From the NCBI RefSeq assembly GCF_024213375.1, contig NZ_JANAVJ010000001.1, positions 124,001-188,000 of the forward strand: DNA of 64,000 nucleotides. The letters are read 5' to 3'. The translations under genes and the position numbers were made by a program. Every line of letters starts with the position of its first letter. Position 1 is the first letter of the stretch. The DNA is from Paenibacillus sp. MZ04-78.2 (GTDB lineage: Bacteria > Bacillota > Bacilli > Paenibacillales > NBRC-103111). Shown here piece by piece: positions 41,901 to 47,900 of the stretch. The notes under the pieces were generated by a model that ran no database searches, was not told the origin of the DNA, and saw nothing but the letters and a program-made list of their open reading frames with translations.

Positions 41901-44900
41901 GCATTACCCCTTTTGGCTTACCGGTCGTCCCCGACGTATAAATGATATACGCCAAATCGTTCGGACCCGCGGCGGACTCCAGGTTCGAGCCGTCCCCGGC
42001 GTATGCCTGCTCGTCATCCACCGTGACAACGGTCCCGGCAAACGAAACGCGCTCCTGCAAACGACGCTGGGCCAACAGCACTTGCGCGCCCGAATCTTCC
42101 AGCATGTAGCTGATGCGGTCTTCCGGATATTCCGGATCGATCGGCACGTAGGCACCCCCGGCTTTCAGGACGGCAAACATGCCGACGACCATTTCCAAAG
42201 AGCGCTCAAGCATAAGTCCGACAGGCTGGTCCGTCTGCACACCCAGTGCCTGCAAGGTGCGTGCCAGCCGGTTCGCCCGTTCGTTCAATTCCCGGTACGT
42301 CAGCTGTTGGCCTTCGAAGACGACGGCCGGATGATCCGGCGTGCGTTCCGCCTGTTCCTCGAATAATTGGTGGATCGCTTTGTCCGCTTCATAGTCCGCC
42401 GCCGTAGCGTTGAACACATGATGAAGCTGTGTCTGCTCCGCCGCCGTCAGCATGTCCAACCCGGCAATCGGCGCTTCCGAAGCCTTCGCGATCGCAGTGA
42501 GCAATTGCTCCAAATGCTTCGACATGCGTTCGATCGTTTCCCGTGCATACAAGGAAGTCGCGTATTCGAAGCTGCATTCCAGCCCGCTGCCGGTTTCCGT
42601 CACGTCCAGCGTCAGATCGAATCTCGCGATCGTATTGCCGCTCGGATACGGAGCCAGCCTGAGCCCATCAAGCTGGAGCTCCTGGTTTTCCGTATTTTGC
42701 AGCACGAACATCGCGTCAAAAATCGGGTTGCGGCTCAAGTCGCGAGGCACCTGCAGCTTCTCCACCAGCTCCTCAAACGGGTAGCTCTGGTGCTCGTAGG
42801 CTCCCAGGGTCGTTTCCTTCACTTCCTCCAGGAATGAACGGAACGTCTTCCCGCCAGCCGGATAATTGCGGATCGCCAGCGTGTTGACAAACATCCCGAT
42901 GAGCGGCTGCAAATCGCCATGCGTTCTTCCCGCGATCGGCGTGCCGATGACGATGTCTTCCTGACCCGTATATTTTTGCAGCATCACGTTGTACGCAGCC
43001 AGCAAAACCATGTACAGCGTCGCTCCGCTTTCTGCCGCAACCCGCTTCAAGGCTTCGTTCAGCCCCGCGTCCAGGCGGAAGGAAAGTGTGCTTCCTTCGA
43101 ACCTCCGCACCGCAGGGCGCGGATAATCCGTCGGCATCTCAAGCACGGGCAATTCGCCCCGGAACATGTCCAGCCAATAGGCCTCCTGCCGTTTCACCTG
43201 CTCCTGCTGCGCCTCGGACTGCTGCCATACCGCAAAGTCCTTGTATTGAATGCGCAGCGGCAGCAGGTTTTCCCCGTTGTACAACCGCCCGAACTCTTCG
43301 GTCAGCACATCCGTCGACATGCCGTCGGAGACGATATGGTGCATATCCAGCAGCAGGATGTGTCGGTCCTTCGCCAGCTCGACCAAGCCTACGCGCAGCA
43401 GCGGCGGCTTCGCCAAGTCAAACGTGCGCACGAATCCGCGTACGATTTCCCCGGCTTCTCCCTCGCTCGCCCGATAATGCTCGACGGCGAAGTCCACTTC
43501 CTTGTACACCCGCTGCACCGGCTCGCCGTTCACCAGCTCGAAGCCCGTGCGCAGCGTCTCGTGCCGCGCAATCAGTTGACGGAACGCTTCCTCCAACCGC
43601 CCGCGGTCCAGCGTCCCTTCGAGCACCAGCTCGCCGGTCATATTGTAGCTTTGTTCCGCTCCTTCCAACTGGTGCAGGATGTAGAGACGCTTCTGCGCGG
43701 AAGATACCGGATAGCACTCCCTCTCCTCGACCGTCGGGATCGAGACATACGCTTGCTCTTCCATCCGGGCAATCGCTTGGGCCATCTCTTCCACCGTCGA
43801 GCAGCGGAACACGTCCCGCAGCGGAAGCTCCACGTTCATCTCCTTGTGCACCTTGCCGACCAACATCGTCGCGCGCAGGGAGTGCCCGCCCAGCTCGAAG
43901 AAGTTGTCCTTCACGCCGACCTTCTCCAGCCCGAGCACTTCCTGCCAGATGCTTGCCAGCTTCGCTTCCTGCGGCGTCCGAGCCGCGACGTATTCCATCC
44001 CCGTCTGCATGCTCGCATCCGGCGACGGCAGCGCTTTGCGGTCGATCTTCCCGTTCGCCGTCAGCGGCAGCTGCTCCAGCTGCACGAAGTACGACGGGAT
44101 CATGTATCCCGGCAGCTCCTGCGACAGGCTGCTCCGCAGCTCGCTCAGCTTCAGCTCGCTCTCCGCCGTGAAGTACGCGCACAGCACCTTCTGGCCTTTC
44201 GCATCCTCCCGCACGACGACGACCGCTTCCCGCACGCCTTCCGCTTTCAGCAGCTGCGTCTCGATCTCGCCCGTCTCGATCCGGTATCCCCGGATTTTCG
44301 CCTGGTTGTCGATCCGGCCGATGAAGTCCACGTTGCCGTCCGGCATCCACCGCGCCAAGTCCCCTGTCCGGTACAAACGCTCGCCTTCGACAAACGGGCT
44401 GTCTACGAATTTCTCTTCCGTCAGCTCCGGACGGTTCAGGTAGCCTCGCGCCACCCCGATACCACCGATGCACAGCTCGCCCAGCACGCCCGCAGGCACT
44501 GGATTCAAGTGCGCGTCAACGATGTAGAACTTGGCGTTCAGCGCCGCTTTCCCGATTGGCACGTTCCCCGCCTCCGGCAGCTTGGCCAGCGGCTCGTCGT
44601 ACAAGCTCGAATCGATCGCCGCTTCCGTTACCCCGTACGCGTTGATGATTCTAAACTGCCCGTCGAAGCGCTCTTGCAGCACCCGGTAGTCCGTCACGCT
44701 GCAGCTGTCGGAGCTTGTGATCAGCAGCTCCATCGAGCTCATGTCCAGCCCGTGTTCTGCCACATAGTCCATGAACGGGACGATAAGCGCCGGCGTCGAT
44801 TCGAAGATCGTGATCTTTTCTTCGCTGATCCAGTAATGCAAACGGGCCGGATCGATCCGGTCGTCTTTCGGGCAGATGACCATCGTGCCGCCGTTGTACA

Positions 44901-47900
44901 GCGTCCGCGCGATGTCTCCCACGAACACGTCAAACGAGAAGCTCGCTAGTTGCAGCAGCCGTACCGGGAACTGGTCCAGACGATACTCCCGGCGGTATCC
45001 TGCCGCCGTATTGACCAGGCTCCGGTGCTCGATCATCACGCCTTTCGGGCGTCCCGTCGTCCCCGACGTATAGATCACGTAGGCCAGATCGTGCGGATCG
45101 TTCACGTTCGCCACGTTCGACGCGTCTTCGGCATACGCCGCCTCGTCGTCCAGGCAAAGCACCGCTTGCAGCGTCGGCTCTCCCTGCACCCATTGCTGCG
45201 CGCGCTCCTGCAGGTGCGTCTGCGTCAGCAGCACCGAGGCTGCGCTGTCCTCCAGCATGAACTGGATGCGGTCGGACGGATAATCCGGGTCCAGCGGCAC
45301 ATAAGCTCCGCCCGCTTTCCAGACCGCCAGCGCGCCGACGAGCAGCTCGGCCGAACGGTCGGCCAAAATGCCCACCAGTTGGTTCGGCTGCACGCCTTGA
45401 GCCCGCAGTGTGCGCGCCAGACGGTTCGCCCGTTCGTTCAGCTCCCGGTACGTCAGCCGGTCGCTTTCGTAATTGACCGCGGCGGCTTCCGGCGTGCGCT
45501 CCGCCTGCTTCTCGAACAGCGCGTGGAACGCTTCGTTCTCCGGCGCATCCGGCGCGGCCGGGTTGAACACGTGCACGACCTGCGCCTTCTCTTCCGCCGT
45601 CAGGATGCCCAGCGATGCGATTTTTGCCGCAGGATCGTTGACGATGGCCGTCAGCAATTGCTCGAAGTGCTTCGCCATCCGTTCGATCGTCTCCCGCTTG
45701 TACAACGCGGTTGCGTATTCGATTCCGCAAAGGAAGCCGTCGCCGCTTTCCATGATGTCCAAGCTCAGATCGAATTTCGACGTATGCTCTTCAACCGGGT
45801 ACGGCGTCAGCTGCAAGCCCGGCAGGCGAAACTCCTTGTTCTCCGTATTTTGCAGAGTAAACATCGTGTCAAAGAGCGGGTTGCGGCTCAAATCGCGAGC
45901 CAGCTTCAGCTTGTCCACCAGCTCTTCGAACGGGTAATCCTGGCGCTCGAACGCGCCCAGCGTCGTTTCCTTCACTTCGTCCAAATACGAGAGGAACGTT
46001 TTGTCCGCCGTCGGATAGTTGCGGATCGCCAGCGTATTGACGAACATCCCGATTAGCGGCTGCAAATCGCCGTGCGTTCTGCCCGCAATCGGCGTGCCGA
46101 CGACGACGTCCTCCTGGCCGGTGTACTTTTGCAGCAGAATTGTGTAAGCGGCAAGCAGCACCATGTACAGCGTCGCACCGCTCTCCACAGCGATTCGCTG
46201 CAAGCCTTCCCGTTGGTGCGCATCGAGCTCGAAGCGGAGCGCATTCCCCGCATAGCTCTGCACGGCAGGACGGGCGTAGTCCGTAGGCATTTCGAGCACC
46301 GGCAGCTCGCCGCGGAATACCTCAAGCCAGTACGCCTCCTGACGCTTCAACTGCTCTTTTTGCGCCTCGGACTGCTGCCATACGGCGTAATCCTTGTACT
46401 GGATGCGCAGCGCCGGCAGCTCTTCTCCGCCGTACAGACGGGCGAATTCTTCCACCAGAACATCCATGGAAATGCCGTCGGAAACGATATGGTGCGTGTC
46501 GAACATCAAGAGATGGCGTTCGGGTGCCAGCTCGATCAAACCTACCCGCAAGAGCGGCGGCTTTGCCAAGTCGAAGGCGCGAATAAATTGCTTCACCGCT
46601 GCGTCGGCTTCTTCCTCGCTCGCCCGGATATGCTCGACTGCAAACACCACTTCGGGGTAGATCCGCTGCATCGGCTCCCCGCCTACCATCTCGAAGGCGG
46701 TTCGCAGCGTCTCATGCCGCGCGACCAACGCCTGGAATGCTTCCTCCAGCCGCCCGCGGTCCAGCGCTCCTTCGAGCAGCGTCACGCCCGGCATGTTGTA
46801 GCTTTGCTCGGCCCCTTCCAGCTGGTGCAAAATGTAGAGCCGCTTTTGCGCGGACGATAGCGGATAAACCTCCCGCGCTTCCGCGGCAGGAATCGAGCTG
46901 TACGCCTGCTCGCCCATTCCGCTGATGGCTTCGGCCAGCTTTTCGACCGTAGGATACCGGAATACGTCTCGCAGCGGCAGGCTGACGTTCAGCTCTTTAT
47001 GAAGCCGGCTGACCATGGTCGTCGCGCGCAGCGAATGGCCGCCAAGCTCAAAGAAACTGTCTTTTACACTTATTTTTTCTATCTTAAGAATTTCTTGCCA
47101 TATCTTAACGATTCCGGCTTCCAGCTCAGTCCGTGGCTCCACGAACTCCACGCCGGTCTGCATGCTTTCCTCCGGAGCAGGCAGCGCCCTGCGGTCGATC
47201 TTCCCGTTCGGCGTCAGTGGCATCCGCTCCAGCGGCACGAAGTGCGACGGGATCATATAGTTCGGCAGCTCCTGCGATAATGCCGCTCTCAGCTCGCTGA
47301 CCGTCAGCTCCCGCTCCGCTACGAAGTAGGCGCACAGCTGTTTCTGTCCGCTTTCGTCTTCGCGCGCGATGACCGTCGCTTCTTTCACGCTCGCGACTTT
47401 CAACAACTGCTCTTCGATCTCGCCAAGCTCGATCCGGTAGCCCCGGATTTTCACCTGCTCGTCGATCCGGCCTTTGTATTCCAGCGTTCCGTCCGGCAGC
47501 CATCTTGCCAGGTCTCCCGTCCGGTAGCACCGCTCGCCGGGGCGGATGGAAATTTCCACAAACTTCTCCGCCGTCAGCTCCGGTCGGTTCAAATACCCGC
47601 GTGCGACACCGTCTCCGCCTACGATCAGCTCGCCCCATACCCCGACCGGCAGCAGGTTCAGCTTGCTGTCCACGATGTACGCCGTAGAGTTGTTGATCGG
47701 CTTGCCGATCGGCACCGCTTCCTTCTGCTCACCGACGATCGTATGCGTCGTGGAAAACGTCGTATTTTCCGTCGGACCGTATCCGTTGACGATGCTGAGT
47801 CCCGCATACTCGCGCAGCACCCGGTTGATATGCGGTACGGAGAGCACGTCGCCACCGACGATCAAGGTTTTCAGTCCCGCGAACATTCCACTGTCCTGCT